Below are positions 17,163-26,554 of a DNA stretch of 64,000 bases, piece by piece. Made by a program: the position numbers and the translations under genes. Origin of the DNA: CAZKNF01 sp964554105 (GTDB lineage: Bacteria > Bacteroidota > Rhodothermia > Rhodothermales > VXPQ01); contig CAZKNF010000010.1 in assembly GCA_964554105.1 (NCBI GenBank), positions 13,287-77,286 of the forward strand, in the 5' to 3' direction. Each line of letters begins with the position of its first letter. The stretch's first letter is position 1. The notes under the pieces were generated by a model. That model saw nothing but the letters and a program-made list of their open reading frames with translations. It was not told the DNA's origin and searched no databases.

Positions 17163-17991
17163 CGGGTCCACATGCTGCGGCTTCCTGATTTTCGGGCGGC
17201 TGCACTTTCCTCATCACCCATTTCATTCCGTAGATCAGAGACGCGCGCTGGTACTGGGGCTCCCAGTAGGAAGGCTTGTCTCGACCGAGGCGGCGAATCA
17301 CGAGTTCGTCGTCTCGATCAATTTCCGGCCATTCGAACGGTTCTCCGAATGCATCCTCTTCCAGCACCGGAGCCTCGAACTGCACAACCGCCAGATCCTC
17401 CGTCATCCCCGGAATCGAACTACACGTCTGCGCGGCGGCGTTCGCCGCAAAGATCCGACGGCCGTAGGGCGTGAACAGCGCAGGTTCCCACACCGCAAGA
17501 AGGTGCAGCACGTCGAACGGGCAGTCCTCCAGATCCTGCCTTCGCATCCGGTAAATCGCATCGACATTGCTGGATCCCAGCGACAGCGCGTCGTTGTCCT
17601 CCACGAGCGCTCTCTGAAGGTCCTCCGGCGTGTCGGTGTAGTCGATGGCGACGCGCCTCGTGCCGAGATCAATCAGGAAGTCGAACCGGCACTCCATCCA
17701 GGGCGTCCAAACCGTGCCCTTATATTCGAGAGATGCTGCCGGCGACAGGTAGGCGATGAGATACCGCGCCAGGCGGTCGTCGAGATCACTCTCGTAGGGT
17801 GGATCATAGAAGAGCGTAGTCTGGATTGAAGCGCGGCGTGCGGCCGGCCGATCGGCTGCCGGGTGATCGGCTGCCTGCCGTTCACCGTCGAAAAAGCCGG
17901 GCGGCGTCCCCGGCGTCGATGCACGCGATGAAATGGCAGTGTCTATCATGATTTCCTCGTAGGTTTTCCCCGTAGAACGTGATCTCTTCAT
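17155..17991 (-). CDS. Hypothetical protein, possible PD-(D/E)xK nuclease-like fold
   Basis: I do not recognise this 278-residue protein. After a disordered N-terminus (to about residue 60) comes YESDLDDRLARYLIAYL, a strand-rich segment CRFDFLIDLGTRRVAIDYTD, and helices around YRMRRQDLEDCP. A leading glutamate, then D-hydrophobic-D, then strand-(E/D)x(K/Y) resembles the DUF559/DUF2726 restriction-endonuclease-like layout. The usual catalytic lysine is not evident (Y in VAIDYTD), so it may be inactive or something else. Start uncertain: ATG 17991 was chosen, ATG 17949 is an alternative. It faces glnK with overlapping 3' ends and is divergent from the propeller/barrel gene. Confidence 0.6.
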   Translation of the reverse strand: MKRSRSTGKTYEEIMIDTAISSRASTPGTPPGFFDGERQAADHPAADRPAARRASIQTTLFYDPPYESDLDDRLARYLIAYLSPAASLEYKGTVWTPWMECRFDFLIDLGTRRVAIDYTDTPEDLQRALVEDNDALSLGSSNVDAIYRMRRQDLEDCPFDVLHLLAVWEPALFTPYGRRIFAANAAAQTCSSIPGMTEDLAVVQFEAPVLEEDAFGEPFEWPEIDRDDELVIRRLGRDKPSYWEPQYQRASLIYGMKWVMRKVQPPENQEAAACGPAT

Positions 17992-18205
17992 AACCTGCTC
18001 GCAAGATAGGAGGGGGATATGACAGCATTTTGTCATACCCATCAACGATTTTCCATGTGATGAAGAAAAGAAGCCTGTGATCTCGAGAAAACGACGATCG
18101 GAGTCGGGTTGCTTACATCGTATCCTCGACGAACTCTTTCACAGATGCGTCAATCGAATCGCGCGCGCGACCTCAACTCGAAACGGCGGCAGACCTGCGC
18201 AACCA

Positions 18206-21127
18206 GTGCCTCGTTTCTTCACGATTCTACCAATCCTCCTCATCCTATTCGCAGGCGACACGCGAGCACAGGGCTTCCAGATACTCAGCGGCCGAAATCA
18301 TCCCGAGCTCGATTGGCGAGTCGCCGAAACAGCCCACTTCCGGATCATTTATGCCTCCCACCTCGAAGGCATAGAATCGCAGGTGGCTCCTATCGCCGAA
18401 CGCAGCTATTCCGCACTCGCACGGAATCTCGACACGGAGTTCGATCGCAAGATCGACATCTTTCTGTCAGATGAAGATGAGATCGCAAACGGCTTTGCCG
18501 TCCCGATGGGGACGGGCCATACGAATATCTGGGTTCACACCAGCACCTACGCCGGCCTGACCACAGGCCGCGAGAAATGGCTGCGGACGGTCATTTCCCA
18601 CGAGCTCGCCCATATCTTTCACTTCCGCGCCGCCCTCCCGCGTCCGCGATGGTTAAACTTCGTCACGGCCGATCCATTGCCGCGCTTCTGGACGGAAGGA
18701 CTCGCCCAATATCAGACCGAAAACTGGACGGCGATGCGCGGTGACCGGTGGCTCCGAGCGGCCGTGCTCGACGACGACCTCTCGTACACTGACGGACGAT
18801 CCCTCTGGAACGGTCGGCTGCTCTACGCGATCGGCAACTCGCAGGTGCGCTACCTCGCAGAACGATACGGGGATTCGACCCTGGTGAACATTCTGAAGCA
18901 CAGAAAGAATGTTCTGCTCGGACTTGTGAAATCCCACGACTTCCATACCGCCTTTCGCAGCGAAACCGGGGAGTCGTATCGAGACTTCTACGATGAATGG
19001 CGGCGCCACGTCAATGTGTACTACAACACGATGGCGGGACAGATGGAACGGTCCGATTCGCTCGACGCCGATCCCATGGACCTTCCGGGACAGTACTATT
19101 TCGACGTGGCGTACAGCCCCGATACGTCGTACGTCGCCGTCCTTTCTCTCACGTCGCTTCAGCGGCCGGTTCGGCGGCTGTTTGTCATAGATCGATCGTC
19201 GGATGACGTTAACATTATCGCTGAAGGCGCGATCGATGCGCCTGTTTCCTGGAGTCCGCAAGGAGATCGCATCGCCTATTCGCGCCAGCGCCGCGGACAG
19301 TACGGATCGATACTGCGCGACATCTATGTCGCCGACCACACCGGAAACAACCGGACACGTGTCACGGAGAATCGGCGCGCTGGTTCACCGTCGTTTTCAC
19401 CAGACGGCGAGCGGCTCGCATACATCGCATCCGAAGGAGAAACGGACAATCTCTTCGTGCTGCATCTCGAGTCGGGGCGGGAGGATCAACTGACGGAATA
19501 TGAAGGAGACGTCCAGATCTCGTCACTCAGCTGGCACCGAGCAGGCAACGAGATCGTGTTTGATCGTTTTCTTGAAGATGGCCGGCGTGATATTGCGGTA
19601 TTGAATCTGGACGAAGGCACGACAGATCGAATCACCGACGGCGAGCAAGACGACCGGCGTCCCGTGTGGAGTCCGGATGGACAGCACATCGCGTATACAT
19701 CACTCCGCGATGACGTTCCCAACACCTTCGTGTACGATCGCCGATCCGACACTCATCGGCGCGTCACAGCACTCGTAACTGGTGCGGAAGTCGTGGATTG
19801 GCTGCCGCCGGATTCAACCGGTACGGAGACGCTCATCATAACGTCCCAGGTATCGAAAACGGGCGATCATGCCTATCGAATCGATGCCTCGCGTTTCGCA
19901 TCCGATCCGCAGATTTTGATTCCCGCTGCATATGCCGCGTGGACCGAGCACCGGCCGCCCGACATTATTCCTCGGACCATCCCGCGGAATCAGAGCTTGA
20001 TTTCCAGTCGCTATACGTATCGATCGATTCGCAATCTGAGGCACGTCGCGTCGGCGGCTTTCCCATACGCGTGGTTTGACGGCGACTTCGGCGTAGCGGC
20101 TTTCACCTCATGGATTGAGCCGCTCGGGAAGCATACTATCGCCGTTGGAGGCGCATTCTCTGCTCGAAGTCCCTCGGCCAGCGTCGGCGCCGCATCGTAC
20201 CAGAACAATCAGTGGTTTCCGACGATCGGCATCAATCTGTATCGCTTGCCCGGATCTGCCCGAATCTACGGCAACGATCTTCTCGTCGAGACCTACGCGG
20301 GCGGCGATATCACGATGAGCCTGCCGCTGGACTGGTCCGACAATCCCTTTGTGGCAGAGCAGTTTGCTCTTCGCCTTCGCCTCGTGGATATCGACCCGAT
20401 TACCAGAGGAGATGTGGATGCGCCGGAGGGAATTGTGCCGCCGGCTGAAGGACAGCAGGCAGACATCCGGGCCGTCCTGACGTGGAAGAAGCAGCGTCCC
20501 TACCGGGGCAACCTGATCCACCCGCTCGACGGTCTGGGCGCGCGGCTCCAGATCACGGCGGCGGCGCGGGTGATCGGAACCGACAGTGAGTTTATTCGAG
20601 GTGACGCATCGACATTCGGGGTATTTAGCGGACCCGGGCTGCACCGGCTGTTCGCTTACGGACGCGTCCAGGTACAGCATGGCGAACCCTTTCCACAAGA
20701 TTTCGTCGGTCTATCACGCCACGACGATTTCCACATCGACTTGCCTTATGCGGTCCCGTTTTCGTTCGGCCGCTCTGAGCGTGTACGAGGACACCGCAGC
20801 TATGCACTTGGAGATCGCCTTCTGTTCGGCACGCTGGAATACCGCGTACCGGTGCTCTCGAGTCTGCAGACACGGATTCTCGGAGCGGTTTCTCTCGGGG
20901 GCGTAGCGGCGGCTGCGTTCGCGGATGGAGGACTGGTCTGGACCGGCGCAGACGTCGAAAACGGAGTATCTCGAGTTGGACTCGGTCTGGAGCTCAAAAA
21001 CGAGCTGAAGCTCGGCGGCTTTCTCCGCTTCGCCCACGCGTTCGGTATCGCTCAGCAGGCGGCGGACGTCGGCATTGACGAGGATTACGAGATCTACTAT
21101 CGTATTCGGACGAGCGTGCCTTTCTAA
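18206..21127 (+). CDS. Outer-membrane peptidase MA / TolB-like propeller / beta-barrel protein
   Basis: About 973 residues. Signal peptide at the N-terminus (ILPILLILFAGDTRAQ). Residues about 45-230 are a gluzincin-type domain (peptidase MA-like) with H142-E143-L-A-H146 and a downstream glutamate in WTEGLAQY. Residues about 290-600 contain WD40-like/PD40 repeats (SPDGERLAYIAS, SPDGQHIAYTS) as in TolB. The last about 350 residues look like a BamA/TamA-type surface-antigen barrel and end in phenylalanine, the usual outer-membrane insertion signal. A GTG at 18206 was chosen because it starts the signal peptide; the frame is open from GTG 18077. A paralogue with the same architecture lies at 57174-60308. 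The substrate is unknown. Confidence 0.75.
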   Translation: MPRFFTILPILLILFAGDTRAQGFQILSGRNHPELDWRVAETAHFRIIYASHLEGIESQVAPIAERSYSALARNLDTEFDRKIDIFLSDEDEIANGFAVPMGTGHTNIWVHTSTYAGLTTGREKWLRTVISHELAHIFHFRAALPRPRWLNFVTADPLPRFWTEGLAQYQTENWTAMRGDRWLRAAVLDDDLSYTDGRSLWNGRLLYAIGNSQVRYLAERYGDSTLVNILKHRKNVLLGLVKSHDFHTAFRSETGESYRDFYDEWRRHVNVYYNTMAGQMERSDSLDADPMDLPGQYYFDVAYSPDTSYVAVLSLTSLQRPVRRLFVIDRSSDDVNIIAEGAIDAPVSWSPQGDRIAYSRQRRGQYGSILRDIYVADHTGNNRTRVTENRRAGSPSFSPDGERLAYIASEGETDNLFVLHLESGREDQLTEYEGDVQISSLSWHRAGNEIVFDRFLEDGRRDIAVLNLDEGTTDRITDGEQDDRRPVWSPDGQHIAYTSLRDDVPNTFVYDRRSDTHRRVTALVTGAEVVDWLPPDSTGTETLIITSQVSKTGDHAYRIDASRFASDPQILIPAAYAAWTEHRPPDIIPRTIPRNQSLISSRYTYRSIRNLRHVASAAFPYAWFDGDFGVAAFTSWIEPLGKHTIAVGGAFSARSPSASVGAASYQNNQWFPTIGINLYRLPGSARIYGNDLLVETYAGGDITMSLPLDWSDNPFVAEQFALRLRLVDIDPITRGDVDAPEGIVPPAEGQQADIRAVLTWKKQRPYRGNLIHPLDGLGARLQITAAARVIGTDSEFIRGDASTFGVFSGPGLHRLFAYGRVQVQHGEPFPQDFVGLSRHDDFHIDLPYAVPFSFGRSERVRGHRSYALGDRLLFGTLEYRVPVLSSLQTRILGAVSLGGVAAAAFADGGLVWTGADVENGVSRVGLGLELKNELKLGGFLRFAHAFGIAQQAADVGIDEDYEIYYRIRTSVPF

Positions 21128-21132
21128 TCACG

Positions 21133-24100
21133 TCACGTTTCCAACGCCGCCGGACTCTCGGTGCCGGATCCGTTGGGATCAAACGCAACGAGCACCGATC
21201 GCAGCCGGCTGAGATCGCGTTCCAGCGTTTTCACCATCGCCACCGCGCCGGCAACATCTCCGGATCCGCTCATCTCTTCGATTTTCCTGGCCGTCTCGAC
21301 GGTCGCCGAAGCCTTGAGGCTGCCTGCCGACCCCTGCAGCGAATGAGAAAGGCGCCCGAGCGCTCCGACGTTTCCGGTCGCTGCAGCCACGCGTATTTTC
21401 GACAGATGCTCCGGATACCATTTGAGGAATTCATGCGCGATTTCGGCTAGAAGACCGTCGTCGCCGTCGAACCATTCCACGAGAGCGTCCATGTCCAGCA
21501 CGTCCGCACCAATTTCGGCCGCGGCCTTCTCGGGATCTTGCGGTTCTGCATTCCCCGCATCGCGCAGATCCGGAGACGGTGAAAGTGCCTCGAGTACATT
21601 TATCAGCTCACCCTTGTCGAGCGGTTTGGAAAGGTAGTCGTCCATTCCCGCTTCGAGGCATCGTTCACGATCCCCCTCCATGGCGTGCGCGGTCAGAGCG
21701 ACGATGGGAGTACATCCTCCGGCGGCGTTCTCGATCCGTCGAATAGCGGCCGTTGCTTCCAGACCACTCATTTCCGGCATCTGCACGTCCATAAAGATCA
21801 CGTCGAAAGACTGCGGCTCGAAAGCAGCTACCGCCTCTCGGCCGTTCGAGGCCACCACAAGGTCGTGTCCCAGCTTTCGCAAGAGACCTGTCATCAATCG
21901 CTGATTGATCTCGTTGTCCTCGGCCAGCAAGACCCGCAGCTGCCGCGGCTCGTCCACGGATCGGATCCCATTTTCAGCGGATGTCTGGGCGACCACGACA
22001 GGCACATCATCGGCCCCGAACGCCACAGCCATGGCATCGTACAGCTCGGATTGAGTGAACGGCTTCATGAGCTGCGCATCGATATCGAGCCGACGACTCC
22101 GGGCGTGAGCGTCTCGCAGCACGGCCGACGTCAACAGGAATATCTTAGAGCGCGACCGCGCTTTCCGCATCTCTGCCGCGACCTCAAATCCATCCATCTC
22201 GGGCATCTGATAATCGAGCAGTACGAGGTCGAATTCGGTACCAAGTGTCCTGGCACGATTCATCTCCTTCAGAGCCTCCATTCCACCTGTAACCACCGTA
22301 ACCTGCATTCCCCAGTTGGTCAGCATATCCTTAATAATGCGCCGATTGGTCGCGTTGTCGTCCACCGCTAGAACGGAGCGCCCCATCAGGGGCGCCTGCG
22401 GAACGTCGTCCGGCCGCATCATGGCGTGTTCGCTGATCTCAAACTTGGCCGTGAAGTGAAAGACAGATCCTTGCCCTTCTTCACTTTCCACCCAGATTCG
22501 ACCGCCCATCATCTCCACGATCCGCTGCGAAATGACGAGGCCAAGTCCGGTGCCTGTGAATCGTCGGGTGGATGAACCGTCAGCCTGTTCGAAAGCCCGA
22601 AAGATCTGCGCCCGCTTATTCTCGGGTATGCCGATTCCCGTATCGCGCACCTGGAAGTGCAGCTCGACGCTCTCCTCTGTCTGCACGGATACGCCGACGT
22701 CTGCGAGAATGGGTTCGACCGATGTCTCGATCTCGCCGTCGTCGGTAAATTTTATCGCGTTCCCCACCAGATTAACGAGCACCTGTCGCAGGCGGATCGG
22801 ATCGCCGATCAGTGCATCGGGAACGTCGGGGGACACGCTGAAAGCAAGCTCGAGTCCTTTCGTGTGGGCCCTCAGCGCCAGCGCCTTTAGTGTAGACCCG
22901 ACGTGATCGCGCAGGCGAAAATCCGTCGCTTCGAGGTCGAGCTTTCCGGCTTCGATCTTCGAGAAATCGAGAATGTCGTTGATGACGCGCAGAAGCGACT
23001 GTGCCGACGAGCGCACCATTTTCATGTAGTCGTTCTGCTCAGGGGTGAGCTTCGTTTCGAGCATCAGTTCGGTCATTCCCAGCACTCCGTTCATCGGGGT
23101 GCGTATTTCGTGGCTCATGTTGGCGAGAAACTCGCTCTTCGCTCTGCTGGCAGCCTGCGCCTCCTCCTTCGCCGCCGTCAATTCGTCGTTCGCCCGCCGA
23201 AGCTCCTCCGTGCGCCGGCTCACCGTGTCGGTCAGCATCTCGCGGTGGCGTTCGAGACTGCGCGTACGCGCATAAACGAAACCGAGGACCGCGATACTTA
23301 ATCCCGAAAAACCCAGAAGGTAGAACCACCACGTCTGCCAGAACGGGCTTTGGACGATGACTCGGAGAGCTGCACCTTGCTCATTCCATACGCCGTCCTT
23401 GTTCGAAGCGCGGACGCGAAATGTGTATTTCCCCGGATCCAAATTCGTATAGGTGGCGAATCGCTTATCGGCGCTCGTATGAACCCACTCGTCATTGAAT
23501 CCCTCGAGTATGTACGCATAGCGGTTCTCGTCGGGAGCGGCGAAATGGAGCGCTGCGAATTCGAAGGAGAAGACGTCTTCTTCGTAGGAAAGAACAATTT
23601 CGTCGGTCGTGTTTACTGATTCCTCGAGGATTGCACGCCCTCCGTCCATGCGTCCGACAGGAACGGAACGATTGAAGAGCTGGAAATCCGTGAGGGCGAC
23701 GGCCGGCTCGTGTGGATCGGCCTCTATTCGGTCCGGGAAGAATGCGTTGAAACCGTTCGATCCCCCGAAAAAGAATTCTCCTCGCCGACTCGCATGGTAA
23801 GCACCCTGGTAAAACACGTTGCTCTGGAGGCCGCTGCTTTCGGTATAGGTCGTGAACGATTCGCTTTTTGGATCGAATCGGCTGAGACCGTCATTCGTGC
23901 TGATCCAGAGCTGCCCCTCGCCGTCGGCCAGGATGCCATAGACCATGTCGTGCGCAAGACCGTCCTTCTGCAAGTAGGCTTTGAACCTGGCCCGCGAACC
24001 GTCACCATCCACGGTCATCTTATTCAGCCCTCGACTCGTGCCCACCCAGAACACACCGTTCGGGTCTTCATAGATCGCATACACGCCGTCACTGCTGAGA

Positions 24101-25785
24101 CTCATCGGGTCATCCGGATCGTGCTGAAAATGGGTGATCCGTCCCGTCTCGCGATCCAGCCATCCAAGGCCTCCCCAAGCCGTACCGATCCAAAGGCGTC
24201 CGGCTAGATCTTCATAGGAGAAGGTGGTCACATCAGTCCCGAATCCCTCGGCATCACCTGGATCAAATCGATGACGGGTGAATGTCGCGGTCTCAGGATC
24301 GAATCGATCCAGACCGCCGCCGACGGTACTGAGCCAGAGAATGCCATCGCGGTCTTCGTGAACATGCCGGACGAAGTCGCTCCCTGGACTATTCGGATTA
24401 TCGGAATCATGCCAAAAACGGGTGAACCGCCCGGTTTCTGGGTCAAGCCGGTTGAGTCCACCCTGGAACGTTCCGATCCAGAGCGCACCCTGCCGGTCTT
24501 CCTCCACGGATAGAACTACATCGCTGCTGAGGCTGTGTGGATCGTCCGGATCATGGCGGTACTGCGAAACTCGGCCGGTCGACCGGTCCAGGCGATTGAG
24601 TCCCCCACCGTCCGTGCCGATCCACACGACACCGGATTCATCTTCGTAGAACGCACGTATCTCATTATGGCTGAGACTTCCCGGTTCTCCGGGTGCATGT
24701 CTATAATGGGCGAATTGCTGACGCCGCCGATCGAAACGACTCACGCCTGCGAGGGTCGCGGCCCAGAGCACACCGGACTGATCCTCGAGCACCGACCAGA
24801 CCACATTATGTGAGAGACTGGATGGATCCAGAGGATCGTGCCGGTGATGAATGAATCGTCCCGTGTCCGCATCGTATCGGTCGAGGCCGCCTCCATCGGT
24901 GCCGACCCAGAGATGTCCCTGCCCGTCTTCGTATATCTCCACCACCTGATCGGCGGCTAAACTGTGGGGGTCACCCGGATCGTGATTGTACCGCACGAAA
25001 TTATCCGCAGCGCGATCGTATCGGTTGAGTCCGTCGGAGGTCGCAATCCACAGGCGGCCGGATTGGTCCTCTTGAATGGCCCACACCCTGTCGTGGCTCA
25101 GACTGTGTTGATCATCGTCGTCGTGACGGTAGTGGATGAATTGCTCGGTTCGCGGATCGTAGCGATCGAGGCCGCCGTCCCACGTACCGACCCAGATCTG
25201 TCCCTTGCGATCCTCATGAATGGCCGAGACCCTGCCATTTCCGAGGGAATGTGGATCGTCCGTATCGTGCGCGTAGTGAACAAATCGTTCATTATCGGGA
25301 TTGTAGCGATCGAGCCCCTTGCCCCACGTGCCAATCCAGATGTATCCGCGGCTGTCCTGAAAAAGAGTCCAGACGTCGTCCTGAGCCAGACTGTGCGGGT
25401 CGTCCGGATCGTGCCGATAATGAACGAATCGATCTCTGCGAGAATCGTATCGATTGAGCCCTCCACCGAGCGTACCAATCCAGAGTTGGCCCTCTTCGTC
25501 AATCAGTCCAGTTACTGTCTTACTGCCACTCAGGCTGCCTGGAACATCAGGATCACTTTTATAGACCTTGATGTCATATCCATCGAATCGATTCAGTCCG
25601 TCTTCGGTGCCGAACCACATGAATCCCTGCGGATCCTGCAAGACAAAGAAGACGGTACTGTGGGAAAGGCCCTGATTAACTGTGACGTGCTCGAAATCGA
25701 GACGCTGCGTTTGAGCAGTCAGAGTTCTCGGCAGACTGCACGCGACGGCAACGAGGAAGAGAAACGTTGCTGCCGTGCGTAGCAT
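21133..25785 (-). CDS. Hybrid sensor histidine kinase with double seven-blade propeller, two receivers and HPt
   Basis: A 1550-residue one-protein phosphorelay. It has a signal peptide (start ATG 25785), then 14 two-component-regulator propeller repeats, each with a core like LWIGTxGGGLxRYD, enough for two seven-bladed propellers. A Y_Y_Y domain, one transmembrane helix (WWFYLLGFSGLSIAVLGFVY), HisKA with the phospho-histidine H892 in SHEIRTPMNG, and a HATPase domain (NAIKFTDDG, GTGLGL) follow. It ends in two receivers with D1191 and D1333 and an HPt domain with H1481 (HSLQGSAGS). Bacteroides relatives sense glycan fragments with such propellers. No DNA-binding output domain or partner regulator is present here, so the final target is unknown. 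It converges on the outer-membrane gene with 5 bp between stops. Confidence 0.93.
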   Translation of the reverse strand: MLRTAATFLFLVAVACSLPRTLTAQTQRLDFEHVTVNQGLSHSTVFFVLQDPQGFMWFGTEDGLNRFDGYDIKVYKSDPDVPGSLSGSKTVTGLIDEEGQLWIGTLGGGLNRYDSRRDRFVHYRHDPDDPHSLAQDDVWTLFQDSRGYIWIGTWGKGLDRYNPDNERFVHYAHDTDDPHSLGNGRVSAIHEDRKGQIWVGTWDGGLDRYDPRTEQFIHYRHDDDDQHSLSHDRVWAIQEDQSGRLWIATSDGLNRYDRAADNFVRYNHDPGDPHSLAADQVVEIYEDGQGHLWVGTDGGGLDRYDADTGRFIHHRHDPLDPSSLSHNVVWSVLEDQSGVLWAATLAGVSRFDRRRQQFAHYRHAPGEPGSLSHNEIRAFYEDESGVVWIGTDGGGLNRLDRSTGRVSQYRHDPDDPHSLSSDVVLSVEEDRQGALWIGTFQGGLNRLDPETGRFTRFWHDSDNPNSPGSDFVRHVHEDRDGILWLSTVGGGLDRFDPETATFTRHRFDPGDAEGFGTDVTTFSYEDLAGRLWIGTAWGGLGWLDRETGRITHFQHDPDDPMSLSSDGVYAIYEDPNGVFWVGTSRGLNKMTVDGDGSRARFKAYLQKDGLAHDMVYGILADGEGQLWISTNDGLSRFDPKSESFTTYTESSGLQSNVFYQGAYHASRRGEFFFGGSNGFNAFFPDRIEADPHEPAVALTDFQLFNRSVPVGRMDGGRAILEESVNTTDEIVLSYEEDVFSFEFAALHFAAPDENRYAYILEGFNDEWVHTSADKRFATYTNLDPGKYTFRVRASNKDGVWNEQGAALRVIVQSPFWQTWWFYLLGFSGLSIAVLGFVYARTRSLERHREMLTDTVSRRTEELRRANDELTAAKEEAQAASRAKSEFLANMSHEIRTPMNGVLGMTELMLETKLTPEQNDYMKMVRSSAQSLLRVINDILDFSKIEAGKLDLEATDFRLRDHVGSTLKALALRAHTKGLELAFSVSPDVPDALIGDPIRLRQVLVNLVGNAIKFTDDGEIETSVEPILADVGVSVQTEESVELHFQVRDTGIGIPENKRAQIFRAFEQADGSSTRRFTGTGLGLVISQRIVEMMGGRIWVESEEGQGSVFHFTAKFEISEHAMMRPDDVPQAPLMGRSVLAVDDNATNRRIIKDMLTNWGMQVTVVTGGMEALKEMNRARTLGTEFDLVLLDYQMPEMDGFEVAAEMRKARSRSKIFLLTSAVLRDAHARSRRLDIDAQLMKPFTQSELYDAMAVAFGADDVPVVVAQTSAENGIRSVDEPRQLRVLLAEDNEINQRLMTGLLRKLGHDLVVASNGREAVAAFEPQSFDVIFMDVQMPEMSGLEATAAIRRIENAAGGCTPIVALTAHAMEGDRERCLEAGMDDYLSKPLDKGELINVLEALSPSPDLRDAGNAEPQDPEKAAAEIGADVLDMDALVEWFDGDDGLLAEIAHEFLKWYPEHLSKIRVAAATGNVGALGRLSHSLQGSAGSLKASATVETARKIEEMSGSGDVAGAVAMVKTLERDLSRLRSVLVAFDPNGSGTESPAALET

Positions 25786-25957
25786 TGCCGCTCCTGGCTT
25801 CCCCGAGTCGGTCATGGTCCGTTTGTCAGTCTGCTGTCGAGCGCAGATTTCTGGTGGAAATATTGATCATCCCATCCGTTATATCGGGCCGTGGTCGAGA
25901 AAAGTTAATTTCATGCACATTCACCGCTCCAGATTAAACTGGGCGGAATTGGCCGAT

Positions 25958-26497
25958 ATGCCGTCATCCGTCGGACACATTCTTGCCGGATTCGCCGTCA
26001 CCCGAGTCGGAGTCGTCGATAGGTCCGATGGATCGATCCATCGGACCTGGCCTTTCGCTTTGCTGGCTGCCACGCCTGACCTGGACGTGTTGATCGACGT
26101 TTTCCGGCGGAGACGGATCGACTACACGCATCGCCGCTCGCACAGCCTGGGCGCCGCTCTGGCGGCAGGGGCGGCCACCGGCCTCGTGGCGCGCGCTCTG
26201 GGAGGCCGCTTCCTCGCCCCGATGATTCGCGGCACCGCGAGCTACACCTCACACCTCCTGCTGGATTACTTCGGCAAAGACGCAGCGGATGGGCTTCCGC
26301 TATTATGGCCGGTATCGGAGCACCACTTTGCTGCCGACCGGCCGCTCTTCCGGACCATTTACACGACGAAGGGGCATTTCCTTACGGGCTTGATGACGCG
26401 ACGAAATGTAAAGAAGATCGGGCGGGAGATCGGCATCATCGCTCCGTTCGCGCTGGCTGCCGCGTGCGCCGGTCGGATACGTGCAACTCGCCTATAA
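25958..26497 (+). CDS. DUF457/YdjM-family membrane metal-dependent hydrolase
   Basis: A 179-residue protein of the DUF457 (LexA-binding, inner-membrane-associated putative hydrolase) family. Metal-ligand candidates are H7 in SSVGHILAGF, the DLD of ATPDLDVL, and HRRSHSLGAAL with its two histidines; TSHLLLDYFG provides another HxxxD. Several hydrophobic segments suggest membrane association. The ATG at 25958 matches the usual MPSSxGH start; in-frame ATG 25913 would add 15 residues. The gene is divergent from the hybrid kinase and is followed by a bidirectional terminator shared with rpoD. Confidence 0.82.
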   Translation: MPSSVGHILAGFAVTRVGVVDRSDGSIHRTWPFALLAATPDLDVLIDVFRRRRIDYTHRRSHSLGAALAAGAATGLVARALGGRFLAPMIRGTASYTSHLLLDYFGKDAADGLPLLWPVSEHHFAADRPLFRTIYTTKGHFLTGLMTRRNVKKIGREIGIIAPFALAAACAGRIRATRL

Positions 26498-26500
26498 AGT

Positions 26501-26539
26501 GAAAGGCACGTCCCGAAGTGAGACGTGCCTTTCTTTTTT
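26501..26539. terminator. Bidirectional intrinsic terminator between DUF457 gene and rpoD
   Basis: GAAAGGCACGTC (26501-26512) and GACGTGCCTTTC (26522-26533) form a perfect 12-bp stem with a 9-nt loop, followed by TTTTTT on the plus strand (26534-26539). It begins 3 bp after the DUF457 stop codon and lies 15 bp beyond the convergent rpoD stop. The minus-strand exit has a weaker, interrupted T stretch, so termination is expected to be stronger in the plus direction. Confidence 0.92.
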
Positions 26540-26554
26540 GTTGCCTGATAGGTT

